The translations under genes and the position numbers were made by a program. DNA of 64,000 nt, from positions 124,001 through 188,000 of the forward strand of contig NZ_BSNN01000004.1 in the NCBI RefSeq assembly GCF_030160015.1, in the 5' to 3' direction. The DNA comes from Amylibacter marinus (lineage in GTDB: Bacteria > Pseudomonadota > Alphaproteobacteria > Rhodobacterales > Rhodobacteraceae). Shown here in pieces: positions 34,457 to 42,325 of the stretch. The notes under the pieces are model-generated. The model was not told where the DNA came from and made no database searches. It saw only the letters and a list, made by a program, of their open reading frames with translations. Each line of letters starts with the position of its first letter. Position 1 is the stretch's first letter.

Positions 34457-35827
34457 TTACCACAGAGGTGGCCAACTTATTGTGATTGATCCGCCAATAC
34501 CCGCGCCCAGACCCAGCGCAGCAGCTACATTCCCGCCGATAGTAATACCACTCGAAGAGATTGAAAACTCTCCCGATGCAGATGCATTTGCCCCTACCGC
34601 GGCAGAAGCGTTGCCCTCTGCAGTAATCGACCAACCACCGGCCTCAAGGGTACCGCTAATTGCGCCCTCAGCCTCAATTATATTTGCGCCAATGCCTGCA
34701 CTACCCTCAGCAGTTACCGAACCTTCAGCCCAATTGGCCTCTAACGCGGCAGAAACCTCTGCTTCCACCTCAAGGATGTCGATTTCACCGGTGCCATTGC
34801 CAGTCAATGCGCCATCAAGAGAACTATGCTCTACCTCGCCAGACAGCTCATATACGCTCGCTTCGCCATTTGCTCCAACTTCCAAGGTCGCTGTGCCTTC
34901 TTCTAAATTCACCATCGCAGAGCCATCGGCAGAGGTTTCCCAAGACCCCAGATCCCCCTCTAGAGAGGCAACGGTGTTCTCACCCTCGTATGAAGCAAGT
35001 TGAGTGCCCTCTGATTCAGAAGAGAAAAAATTGCAGTCCACGCCAAATTCTGATGAGCTGTTCGTGGCATCGGGGGTGCTTGGATTCCCAGATTGGCTGC
35101 CATATCCTGTTTGTGTTGCCGCACCAGAGAATGTGTCTCCGCTACCAAATACACCTGCAGAACAATCTGTACTGCTGGCAGCTACCTCAGTAGCGCTCGA
35201 CTCAACCGGTGTCTCAGTGGATGCAGGAGAATCGTCTGTACAATCCGGAGCTGATGGATAAACGTTGGGAAACAGTAGCCTTTGATCTTCTGTGAACTCC
35301 TCACAAACCCTTTTATCGTGACCTTCGCTCCAATGAACCTCATCAAAGGTCCAGAAGTCGGCATTGGGCACCATAATCTGAGAAGGCGTGGCGGTAATGC
35401 CTAGAGAGCCTGCTATCCCACCACCGCCATCTCCTAACTCGAGTGTTTTGAAGGTAATGACATTACTTTTTCCCGAGTAAAGCTTGTGTTCGGCCTCATC
35501 TTTCATATCGCGTGTGAAATCCGAAAAATCGGGATTCGTAACGGCATCCATTTTTGTCCAAAAGTGCTCCTCTGCATCAAGGCTTTCTTGGCCATCTTGG
35601 CTAGAGCAAACGATCGGTGTGAGCGAATTCACCCCGACACTTCCGGTGACGTTCACGGGTGACCAGTAACTGCTTGAGCAAGAATTGCTGAGCGCTTCAT
35701 TCCGCGCACTGGTTCGTTGAGCCCAAACTGCCTCTAGATGAGATTCAGAATACCGGTACAGATAGGCCGTGGGTGCAAAGAAAAATGAAAGGAATAAAAC
35801 CAACCACACGGATTCATATGATACCAT
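34457..35827 (-). CDS. TadE-like pseudopilin-type protein with Gly/Ala/Ser/Glu-rich C-terminal region
   Basis: 456 residues from the first ATG. The N-terminus MVSYESVWLVLFLSFFFAP resembles the hydrophobic helix of TadE/TadF pseudopilins. Residues to about 205 match the paralogue at 36111 (DFSDFTRDMKDEAEHK, WTFDEVHWSEGHDK, QRLLFPNVYPSA). From about 210 it becomes a long Ser/Thr/Gly/Glu-rich region, ending in repeated short beta-like units (GSAGIGANIIEAEGAISG, NASAAVGANASASGEFS) and WPPLW. The frame stays open upstream of the ATG; an ATT at 35878 with AAGGGGGA seven bases before it would restore the 17-residue cytoplasmic leader seen in the paralogue. The protein is probably inserted in the inner membrane with the bulk outside. 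Confidence 0.8.
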   Translation of the reverse strand: MVSYESVWLVLFLSFFFAPTAYLYRYSESHLEAVWAQRTSARNEALSNSCSSSYWSPVNVTGSVGVNSLTPIVCSSQDGQESLDAEEHFWTKMDAVTNPDFSDFTRDMKDEAEHKLYSGKSNVITFKTLELGDGGGGIAGSLGITATPSQIMVPNADFWTFDEVHWSEGHDKRVCEEFTEDQRLLFPNVYPSAPDCTDDSPASTETPVESSATEVAASSTDCSAGVFGSGDTFSGAATQTGYGSQSGNPSTPDATNSSSEFGVDCNFFSSESEGTQLASYEGENTVASLEGDLGSWETSADGSAMVNLEEGTATLEVGANGEASVYELSGEVEHSSLDGALTGNGTGEIDILEVEAEVSAALEANWAEGSVTAEGSAGIGANIIEAEGAISGTLEAGGWSITAEGNASAAVGANASASGEFSISSSGITIGGNVAAALGLGAGIGGSITISWPPLW

Positions 35828-36057
35828 TGCTCGGTTATCTCGCGCAAAATTCTGCGCCTGCGTAATAAAATATTTAATCGGATCGTCCCCCTTATAATGG
35901 GAACTTTACATCATCTTAACTATATTGAATCAAGCCATAATATCGCCCTTAGCGTGCATTTGATCGCAACAATTATTCTTCAAGTAATTATATGTAATTT
36001 TTAAAATATAGACGGATTATTTATGAATTAGATGCAACACCCCCCTGAAAATACAAA

Positions 36058-36087
36058 CGGCCCAAGCCTGCTGTCGCAGGAGGGCCG
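36058..36087 (-). terminator. Terminator downstream of the second TadE-like gene
   Basis: Read on the minus strand, CGGCCC pairs with GGGCCG and an inner CCTGC pairs with GCAGG, followed by TTTGTATTTT. It starts 24 bases after the stop at 36111, so each TadE-like gene is likely transcribed separately. Confidence 0.8.
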
Positions 36088-36110
36088 CTTTTACAATTCA
36101 AGGAGTTAGA

Positions 36111-37010
36111 TTAGGGGTTGTTCGCTGCGGCCTCTGCCGCCGCCGCATCTGCCGCCGCTTGCGAATCAGCCGCAGATTGGTTGGCCGCATCCGCCGCTGC
36201 AGAAGCAGCATCCCCGCCACCCGCATTTGCCGCCGCATCCTGGCTGGCGTTAACAGCATCTGTTTGCTCGGTAGAGTTCCCAGAGGTATTCAACCCGTCC
36301 ACACTGCTAGCGTCGCCCGCGTGGCTTGACGTTGGCTGTGATCCGCTGGGTTCGTCACCTGCACCACCAGTACCTTCGGCCGATGGGTAAACCTCGGGGA
36401 AAAGCAAGCGTTGGTTCTTGGTGAACTTCGACCAGACGATTTTGTCATGGCCTTCGCGCCAATGCACCTTGTCAAATGTCCAGAAATTGGAGTTCGGCAC
36501 CAACAAATTAGATTCGGTATATGTTCCAGGAATACGGAAATTACTAATGATATCCCCATTGCCATCCCCCAGATCAAGCATCTTGGTGGTCAGGATAGAT
36601 GTATCACCCTTAAAGGTCTTGTGCTCGGCTTCGTCCTTCATATCCCGGTTAAAGTCAGAAAATGGTGATTGAACGGCGGTATCCATCTTTTTCCAAAAAT
36701 AATCATTTTGACTGGAGAAGTAGTTTTGGCCATCTTGGCTGCCGCAGACTGTGGCTGTGATCGCATGGCTTCCTAGCCCACCTGTAACAGGCAGAGGGTT
36801 AAACCAACTGCTGGAACAAGAGCTGTTAATCGAGTTATTGCGCGCGGCGGTGCGCTGTGCCCAGACCCCGTGCAAAAATGTTTCGGATGTGCGGTATAGA
36901 TACGCAGTGGGTGCAAAAAAGAACGACAGGAACAGCATCAACCAAATCGCCTCGAATGAAACCATTCCTTTGGTATCATTAACGTAGTTTTTCAAAATCC
37001 GATTTTTCAT
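36111..37010 (-). CDS. TadE-like pseudopilin-type protein with Ala-rich C-terminal tail
   Basis: 299 residues. MKNRILKNYVNDTKGMVSF is a basic leader followed by the hydrophobic helix EAIWLMLFLSFFFAPTAYLY, the architecture of TadE-like proteins. The region to about 225 matches the paralogue at 34457 (DFNRDMKDEAEHK, WTFDKVHWREGHDK, RLLFPEVYPSAEG). The tail is entirely different: an alanine-rich helical stretch (DAASAAADAANQSAADSQ). Start at 37010 with TGAGGG at good spacing. No tad secretion genes are nearby. Preceded by about 200 AT-rich bases upstream, which include the petC terminator. Confidence 0.82.
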   Translation of the reverse strand: MKNRILKNYVNDTKGMVSFEAIWLMLFLSFFFAPTAYLYRTSETFLHGVWAQRTAARNNSINSSCSSSWFNPLPVTGGLGSHAITATVCGSQDGQNYFSSQNDYFWKKMDTAVQSPFSDFNRDMKDEAEHKTFKGDTSILTTKMLDLGDGNGDIISNFRIPGTYTESNLLVPNSNFWTFDKVHWREGHDKIVWSKFTKNQRLLFPEVYPSAEGTGGAGDEPSGSQPTSSHAGDASSVDGLNTSGNSTEQTDAVNASQDAAANAGGGDAASAAADAANQSAADSQAAADAAAAEAAANNP

Positions 37011-37163
37011 ATTGCCCTCACTTACCATTACTCGCTGGTTAAGAATAACGTTGCCTCTGGAATCGAAATTACATTGCACACAGAAGCATTTAGGAAACCA
37101 ATACTATAAAATCACAATGAATTCATAAAAAAATCCAAAAACAGTGCAGATTATCACTGATAC

Positions 37164-37192
37164 AAAAAAGGGGGCGCCAATCTGGCACCCCC
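37164..37192 (-). terminator. Terminator of the petABC operon
   Basis: On the minus strand, GGGGGTGCCA-GAT-TGGCGCCCCC forms a stem with one C-A mismatch followed by TTTTTTG. It lies about 20 bases after the petC stop. Confidence 0.9.
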
Positions 37193-37213
37193 AATTTCAA
37201 AAATGACTTAGGA

Positions 37214-37999
37214 TCACTTATACTTAACTTTTCTCCAAAGAGACTTGTTGGTCAGGTACAGCAAAACCGACAGCAGCAACAGCATCCCCACAGACACAAA
37301 GCCCAGCTTTTGGCGCGCCATCATCTTAGGCTCGGCTGTCCACATCAAAAACGCGGCAACGTCCTCTGCTAGGTGATGGGGGTCTGTGCCATCATGGCCA
37401 TCTGCAAATTCCAGCTCTTGGTCCGCCAATGGTGGTGCCATGGCAATCCAACCACCAGGAAAGGCCGTGTTTTCATAAAAAACCTGACCTGCTTGCTCTT
37501 TTTCCTTGCCGGTATAACCGGTCAGAATAGAGGCGATATATTCCGCGCCCCCCATACCCTTGGTGATTTGGTTGATACCCAAACCATATGGGCCATGGAA
37601 CCCAGCGCGCGCCTTTGCCATCAAGGATAGATCTGGGATGTGGCTCTCGCTTGATGTGGGGAATTTATCCGAGGGCTTCGCCGTGCGGAAATCATCGATC
37701 TCGGGATCGAAAACATCATGCTCAGCGGCAAATGCCTTTACCTGATCGGCTGTAAGATGCGGCCCACCTTCATCACCAAGGGTGCGAAAAGCCACGAATT
37801 TCAAACCATGGCAGGCGGCGCAAACATCTTTGTAGATGATCAGGCCACGTTGCAACTGGTGCTGGTCAAATTTGCCAAATGGGGTCTCAAAAGAGAAATC
37901 CACATCTTCGATGTGACCCTCGCCACCGGCCGCGAATGCACCCGTTGCGACGGATACAGCAACCAAAGCACTAAAGGCTGTGTTCATGAATTTTTTCAT
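37214..37999 (-). CDS. petC: Cytochrome c1 of the bc1 complex
   Basis: 261-residue haem protein of respiratory complex III. Signal peptide ([13 protein letters not shown]), haem motif CAACH in [14 protein letters not shown], the distal methionine region WIAMAPPL and one C-terminal membrane anchor ([16 protein letters not shown]). It passes electrons from the Rieske centre to soluble or membrane cytochrome c. Last gene of the petABC operon, 11 bases after petB, with a terminator following. Confidence 0.96.
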   Translation of the reverse strand: MKKFMNTAFSALVAVSVATGAFAAGGEGHIEDVDFSFETPFGKFDQHQLQRGLIIYKDVCAACHGLKFVAFRTLGDEGGPHLTADQVKAFAAEHDVFDPEIDDFRTAKPSDKFPTSSESHIPDLSLMAKARAGFHGPYGLGINQITKGMGGAEYIASILTGYTGKEKEQAGQVFYENTAFPGGWIAMAPPLADQELEFADGHDGTDPHHLAEDVAAFLMWTAEPKMMARQKLGFVSVGMLLLLSVLLYLTNKSLWRKVKYK

Positions 38000-38010
38000 T
38001 GCTATAGTCC

Positions 38011-39300
38011 TTATTTCGCTGGCTTAGATTTTGATGCATATTTCGCATCAAAGTCAGCTTCGATAGTTTCGGGCACGGGTTTGGTTTTCTCTGTCCAACC
38101 CAATACTGGCAAGATGACCAGAAAGTATGCGAACCAGTAGATCGCACCGATCAAAGAAATCAGCGGAACCAAGCCCTCGGCTGGGCGAGCGCCACACCAC
38201 ATCAACACCATGAAATCCAGTCCCAAAATCCAGAATGCAATTTTGAATTTTGGGCGGAAACGGCCAGAACGCACAGGTGACGTATCTGTCCAAGGCGCCA
38301 GCGCCATTACAGCAATCGAACCAAACATGGCCAACACGCCAAGGAATTTCGCATCCAAGAACAACACATCAAAGGTGATCGCACGCAGGATCGCATAGAA
38401 CGGTAGGTAGTACCATTCAGGCACAATGTGCGCAGGCGTCGATAGCGGATTCGCTGGGATATAGTTGTCAGGGTGGCCAAGGTAGTTTGGCATATATCCA
38501 ACAATCGCCATGAAGATAGTCATAATAACAGCCAGCGCGAACAAATCCTTGATCACAAAATATGGCCAGAACGGTACGGTATCTTTCTCGGCCTCAGCCT
38601 TAGATTTGCGTCTAACCTCAACACCAGATGGGTTGTTGTTACCTGTCGAGTGGAATGCCCAGATATGCACAGCAACCAAGCCAACAATCACAAATGGCAA
38701 CAAGTAGTGCAAAGAGAAGAAGCGGTTCAGCGTGGCATTATCCACCGCCGGCCCACCCAGCAACCATTCTTGCAAAATCGGCCCAACACCCGGGATCGCG
38801 CCAAATAGGCCCGTGATAACCGTAGCACCCCAGAAGGACATCTGACCCCAAGGCAATACATAACCCAAGAAACCAGTGGCCATCATCATCAGGTAGATCA
38901 GCATACCAACAATCCACGTGATTTCACGTGGTGCTTTGTATGAACCATAGTACAGGCCACGGAAAATATGTGCATAAACCGCAATAAAGAACAAAGACGC
39001 CCCATTTGCATGCATATACCGGATAGCCCAGCCACCGTTTACATCCCGCATAATGTGCTCGACACTGGCAAAGGCCAGATCAACATGCGGCGTATAATGC
39101 ATCGCCAAAACAACGCCGGTGATGATTTGCAACACCAAGCAGAACGTCAAAATGATACCCCAGATCCACATCCAATTCAGATTCTTGGGTGTTGGGATCA
39201 TCAATGTATCATACACAAGGGATACAACAGGCAGACGTGTGTGTAGCCATTTTCCAAAGCCAGTTTTTGGCTCGTAGTGATCGTGTGGAATTCCAGCCAT
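38011..39300 (-). CDS. petB: Cytochrome b of the bc1 complex
   Basis: 429-residue membrane protein with eight to nine helices carrying two b haems and both quinol sites. The four haem histidines sit in [12 protein letters not shown] / VYAHIFRG and SLHYLLPF / [22 protein letters not shown] is the PEWY motif of the quinol oxidation site. Encoded between the Rieske and c1 genes in the usual order with 11-base gaps. The complex pumps protons between ubiquinol and cytochrome c. Confidence 0.97.
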   Translation of the reverse strand: MAGIPHDHYEPKTGFGKWLHTRLPVVSLVYDTLMIPTPKNLNWMWIWGIILTFCLVLQIITGVVLAMHYTPHVDLAFASVEHIMRDVNGGWAIRYMHANGASLFFIAVYAHIFRGLYYGSYKAPREITWIVGMLIYLMMMATGFLGYVLPWGQMSFWGATVITGLFGAIPGVGPILQEWLLGGPAVDNATLNRFFSLHYLLPFVIVGLVAVHIWAFHSTGNNNPSGVEVRRKSKAEAEKDTVPFWPYFVIKDLFALAVIMTIFMAIVGYMPNYLGHPDNYIPANPLSTPAHIVPEWYYLPFYAILRAITFDVLFLDAKFLGVLAMFGSIAVMALAPWTDTSPVRSGRFRPKFKIAFWILGLDFMVLMWCGARPAEGLVPLISLIGAIYWFAYFLVILPVLGWTEKTKPVPETIEADFDAKYASKSKPAK

Positions 39301-39311
39301 GATCTTTCCCC

Positions 39312-39857
39312 CTAGCCCAGTTTAATTGTGGTTGCGTTGATAAAGCTTGCAATAGGTACCGGCAAGTTTTCAGGTGCGGGGCCTTTGCGAATACGACCAG
39401 CGGTATCATAATGCGATCCGTGACACGGGCAGAACCAACCGCCAAAATCACCGGCATCTCCCAAGGGAACACAGCCAAGGTGCGTACATACACCCATCAT
39501 CACCAGCCATTCGCCAGCTTCGTCAAGGGTGCGGTTTTCATCCAACGCGTCCGTGTCAGGCTTGTTGGCATTACGGTCACTCGTGTCGGGTAGCTCATCA
39601 ATGCTTACATCGCGCGCGGCTGCAATTTCATCAGCAGAACGACGGCGAATAAACACGGGCTTGCCCAACCACTTTACGGTGATCTGTGTGCCTGGTGCGA
39701 CACCCGAAATATCCACCTCGATCGAGGACAATGCCTGCACATCGGCACTTGGGTTCATTTGATTAATCAGCGGCCAAACGGCAGCGCCACCTACGACAGC
39801 ACCTGTTGATGCGGTTGCGACATATAAAAAATCGCGACGGTTTCCATTCTCGGACAC
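39312..39857 (-). CDS. petA: Rieske iron-sulfur protein of the bc1 complex
   Basis: 181-residue subunit. The N-terminus [24 protein letters not shown] has a twin-arginine-like RRDFL followed by the membrane anchor (given here as [18 protein letters not shown]). The cluster-binding boxes are [10 protein letters not shown] and CPCHGSHYD, supplying the two cysteines, two histidines and the disulfide. It carries electrons from quinol to cytochrome c1. First gene of petABC. Confidence 0.97.
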   Translation of the reverse strand: MSENGNRRDFLYVATASTGAVVGGAAVWPLINQMNPSADVQALSSIEVDISGVAPGTQITVKWLGKPVFIRRRSADEIAAARDVSIDELPDTSDRNANKPDTDALDENRTLDEAGEWLVMMGVCTHLGCVPLGDAGDFGGWFCPCHGSHYDTAGRIRKGPAPENLPVPIASFINATTIKLG

Positions 39858-39963
39858 GAATGCGTCTCCCTTGCCTTGCCCCTACGTTGGGCTTAGTACC
39901 AAAATCAATCAGACGGAATCTGACTACTTCGCGCGGTTTACACGCAGAGGTGCCTTTCGTCTA

Positions 39964-39979
39964 GCGGCCTTTTGGCCGC
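39964..39979. repeat. Inverted repeat between petA and trmL
   Basis: GCGGCC-TTTT-GGCCGC, a perfect six-base stem with a T4 loop, in the 144-base divergent region between petA and trmL, 22 bases before the trmL start. It could be a hairpin in the trmL leader or a protein site; no T-run follows on either strand, so it is not a clear terminator. Confidence 0.5.
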
Positions 39980-40001
39980 AGTTAGCAATAGAGAGCCAAA
40001 A

Positions 40002-40442
40002 ATGCGTCTAGCCGTATACCAACCAGACATTGCCCCGAACCTTGGCGCGATGATTCGACTATCAGCCTGTTTCGGAATTCCCCTCGATATTATCGAACCT
40101 TGCGGTTTTCCGTTGTCGCTAAAGGCCCTGCGTAGGTCCGCCATGGATTATGCTGATATCGCCGATATGACCCGCCACAATTCGTGGCAAAAATACCTCA
40201 TCAATCGCCCCAAGGGACGCTTGGTTTTGCTGACAACCAAGGCAGATGATCTTTTATGGGATTTCAAATTCCACCCAGATGATACTATACTGATGGGGCG
40301 CGAAAGTGCAGGCGTGCCCGAGGATGTGCACAACACCTGTGATGCGCATGTAAAACTGCCAATGTTTGGGGCGGCTCGCTCCCTGAACGTGGCCATGACC
40401 GCCGGTATGGCGGTTAGCGAAGGATTACGGCAAACCAGATGA
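40002..40442 (+). CDS. trmL: tRNA (cytidine/uridine-34 2'-O)-methyltransferase TrmL
   Basis: 146-residue SPOUT-class methyltransferase that methylates the wobble ribose of certain tRNA-Leu. N-terminus RLAVYQPDIAPNLGAMIRL, then LIMGRESAGVPEDVH (seen as LMGRESAGVPEDVH) and the knot-forming PMFGAARSLNVAMTAGMAV place it in the family at the normal small size. I start at the ATG at 40002, which fits homologues; an earlier in-frame start would add ten residues. Its stop overlaps the next start (ATGA). Confidence 0.93.
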   Translation: MRLAVYQPDIAPNLGAMIRLSACFGIPLDIIEPCGFPLSLKALRRSAMDYADIADMTRHNSWQKYLINRPKGRLVLLTTKADDLLWDFKFHPDDTILMGRESAGVPEDVHNTCDAHVKLPMFGAARSLNVAMTAGMAVSEGLRQTR

Positions 40443-40795
40443 ACCGCGCAGAATTCAACAGCTTTTGCAAATCTCTGCCCCAGACCACACATGTGGTGCA
40501 ATGGGGCAATTCCGATGTGTGGAAAGTGGGGGGCAAACTCTTCGCGGTGTGCGGCTGGAATGGCGACGCAGACGCCTTTACCTTCAAGGTCAGCGATATC
40601 GCCTTTGAGGTTTTACAAGAATTGCCGGGCATCCGCCCCGCCCCCTACCTAGCGTCGCGCGGGATGAAATGGCTACAGCAATTTGATGAGGGCGGCTTGA
40701 CCGATGAGGAGCTGAAAAACCACATCCAGTATTCCTACGACTTGGTGGTCGCCAAGCTCACCAAAAAATTGCGCGCAGAACTGGGGCTGGGCTAA
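40439..40795 (+). CDS. MmcQ/YjbR family protein
   Basis: 118-residue protein of the YjbR/MmcQ (CyaY-like fold) family, often called DNA-binding although the function is not settled. Characteristic features are the tryptophan-rich WGNSDVWKVGGKLFAVCGW, FTFKVSDIAFEVL and the C-terminal YDLVVAKLTKKLR helix. Starts four bases before the trmL stop, so the two are co-expressed. Its stop overlaps the stop of the convergent small gene. Confidence 0.88.
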   Translation: MNRAEFNSFCKSLPQTTHVVQWGNSDVWKVGGKLFAVCGWNGDADAFTFKVSDIAFEVLQELPGIRPAPYLASRGMKWLQQFDEGGLTDEELKNHIQYSYDLVVAKLTKKLRAELGLG

Positions 40796-41052
40796 AGCCG
40801 CTTGACGCGGATGCGCCCCAAGGCCGCCGCATCAATGACAATACCAGCATTGGTGCCGCGCCAGCGCAACTCTCGTCTCCAGCGCGATGCCAGATTAACC
40901 TGATCACCAGCTGCGTCGCGGTGCAGACTGGTACCCTCGGCCACGCGATCAAGACAATCCTCGCTACGCTGGTCGCGCGCCGATATCTTGATATTCTTGG
41001 CCAACGATACGGCGCTAACCGCCAGCGCCAGCGGGATAATTGGGAATGCCAT
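40792..41052 (-). CDS. Small hypothetical protein with hydrophobic N-terminus
   Basis: 86 residues. The N-terminus FPIIPLALAVSAVSLAKNI is a single hydrophobic helix, followed by a basic, arginine-rich body (SRWRRELRWRGTNAG). Family not recognised. The start is well supported by AGGAGG seven bases upstream. Its stop overlaps that of the convergent MmcQ gene by four bases. It follows the PaiB-like gene after nine bases on the same strand. Confidence 0.65.
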   Translation of the reverse strand: MAFPIIPLALAVSAVSLAKNIKISARDQRSEDCLDRVAEGTSLHRDAAGDQVNLASRWRRELRWRGTNAGIVIDAAALGRIRVKRL

Positions 41053-41061
41053 AGGTACCTC

Positions 41062-41688
41062 CTAGGTTGGCGGATCTTGCATAAATGCGCTTAGTTCATC
41101 CAATTCTACACCAATTCCGCTGGTTTTAACAGCCTGCGCCGCCCTTAGGCGCACCCCCTCGTCTTTGTTCTGGCCTAATTTCCAAGTGCTGGTGACCTCT
41201 GTAATCTCCATCTTCACTGGCACAATCATCCGCGTCATCCGCTCTAGGGTATCTGGTTGCATCTTGCGGCTATGCCATACTGGCTTGGGGGCAAGGCGCT
41301 CTTCCATTACCTGCGATGTATCATCGATAACTTGCTGAAGATCCTCGGCGGGCAACAACGATAGGAGCCCAAGTAGATGCACCGAGACATAGTTCCACGT
41401 GGGCACTTGATCTGGGATCTCGTACCAATCTGGGCTGATATAGCCATCTGGCCCCGACACCGCCATCACCGCCTGTAGGGGCTGGGTTAGCAAGCGTGCA
41501 ATTGGATTAGAGCGCATCAGATGGGCGCGCAGCTCCGTTCCCGCTTCATTCAGCACAAATGGAATATGCACGAGACAAGGCGGATGGTTCCCGCCGCCAT
41601 TCACCCCCAACACCCCAAACCCACGCTTGCGGGCCAGTTCAATGTTCTTAGCCTTGGTCTGTTTGTGAAAGCTGGGGGCTTGATACAT
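41062..41688 (-). CDS. PaiB-family FMN-binding protein
   Basis: 208 residues. MYQAPSFHK at the N-terminus, HIPFVLNEAG, the SPDWYE / VPTWNYVSVHLLG pair and MIVPVKMEITEV are typical of the PaiB family, split-barrel flavin-binding proteins annotated as negative transcriptional regulators. I use the ATG at 41688, which gives the usual N-terminus and lies inside the end of the glutathione transferase gene (41-base overlap). The role in this organism is unknown. Confidence 0.85.
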   Translation of the reverse strand: MYQAPSFHKQTKAKNIELARKRGFGVLGVNGGGNHPPCLVHIPFVLNEAGTELRAHLMRSNPIARLLTQPLQAVMAVSGPDGYISPDWYEIPDQVPTWNYVSVHLLGLLSLLPAEDLQQVIDDTSQVMEERLAPKPVWHSRKMQPDTLERMTRMIVPVKMEITEVTSTWKLGQNKDEGVRLRAAQAVKTSGIGVELDELSAFMQDPPT

Positions 41689-42325
41689 GGGGGATATCCT
41701 CTGCAATCGGCATTTCAGTTACCCCGTCACCCTTCTGCCATTTGGGATATTTGTCCATGATTACATTGTACCCATACCATTCCACGAAATCCTGGTACCA
41801 CGCAATAACACGGCCAAAAGGTTGCGCCATAAACCACGGGCGATCCACATGTGCAAACTGGCGGATAAAGGGTGCAATGCCAATATCTGCAAAGCCGCGC
41901 TGATCGCCAGATAGATAGGGGGTTGCGCCTAATAACTGATCCAGTTCTGCGATAAAGATACAGGCCTTGTCCAAGGCTTGGTCTCTGGAAGTATCTTTGA
42001 ACCGGTCTGGGTATTTATAACGATCCAGCCACGGTTTGAATTCAAGATCACAGCGCTGTACCAATGTACGCTCGGCCTCCGTTACGGGCCGATCACGATA
42101 AGCCCAGCACATGATATCAAAGCTCTCGTCGATCACCTGCCCATCAGGTAAAACCATGACCGGCACAGTGCCCTTGGGCGATGTTTCCAACAGCTCTGCT
42201 GGTTTATCGCGAAAAATCACCTCGCGCAGCGCTACGCGGTGCCCCATCTGTGAAAGCGCAATACGCGCGCGCATAGCATAGGGGCAGCGGCGAAAACTAT
42301 ATAAAACAGGTAAGGTCTGTGTCAT
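41648..42325 (-). CDS. Glutathione S-transferase family protein
   Basis: 225 residues: an N-terminal thioredoxin-like domain (VLYSFRRCPYAMRARIAL, with CPYA as the active-site-like motif, and VPVMVLPDGQVIDES for glutathione gamma-glutamyl binding), and an all-helical C-terminal domain (GFADIGIAPFIRQFAHVD). The cysteine in CPYA suggests a Cys-type enzyme of thiol-transfer or lyase kind. The substrate cannot be predicted. Starts four bases before the mtaB stop, so it is part of the leftward dapF-mtaB-gst-paiB run. Confidence 0.88.
   Translation of the reverse strand: MTQTLPVLYSFRRCPYAMRARIALSQMGHRVALREVIFRDKPAELLETSPKGTVPVMVLPDGQVIDESFDIMCWAYRDRPVTEAERTLVQRCDLEFKPWLDRYKYPDRFKDTSRDQALDKACIFIAELDQLLGATPYLSGDQRGFADIGIAPFIRQFAHVDRPWFMAQPFGRVIAWYQDFVEWYGYNVIMDKYPKWQKGDGVTEMPIAEDIPHVSSPQLSQTDQG

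Noticed and set aside
34482-35193. Long open frames on the plus strand opposite the first TadE-like gene
   Set aside because: They arise from the GC-biased Gly/Ala/Ser/Glu repeats of the real gene read in reverse, are Pro/Ala/Ser-rich, and have no ribosome site.
36118-36390. Ala-rich open frame opposite the tail of the second TadE-like gene
   Set aside because: Reverse reading of the GCx-rich alanine tail; no start signal and no independent support.
36111-37010. Proposal that the second TadE-like gene is a frameshifted remnant of the first
   Set aside because: Both frames are intact, both have ribosome sites or plausible starts, and the second has its own terminator; the different tails look like module replacement rather than decay.
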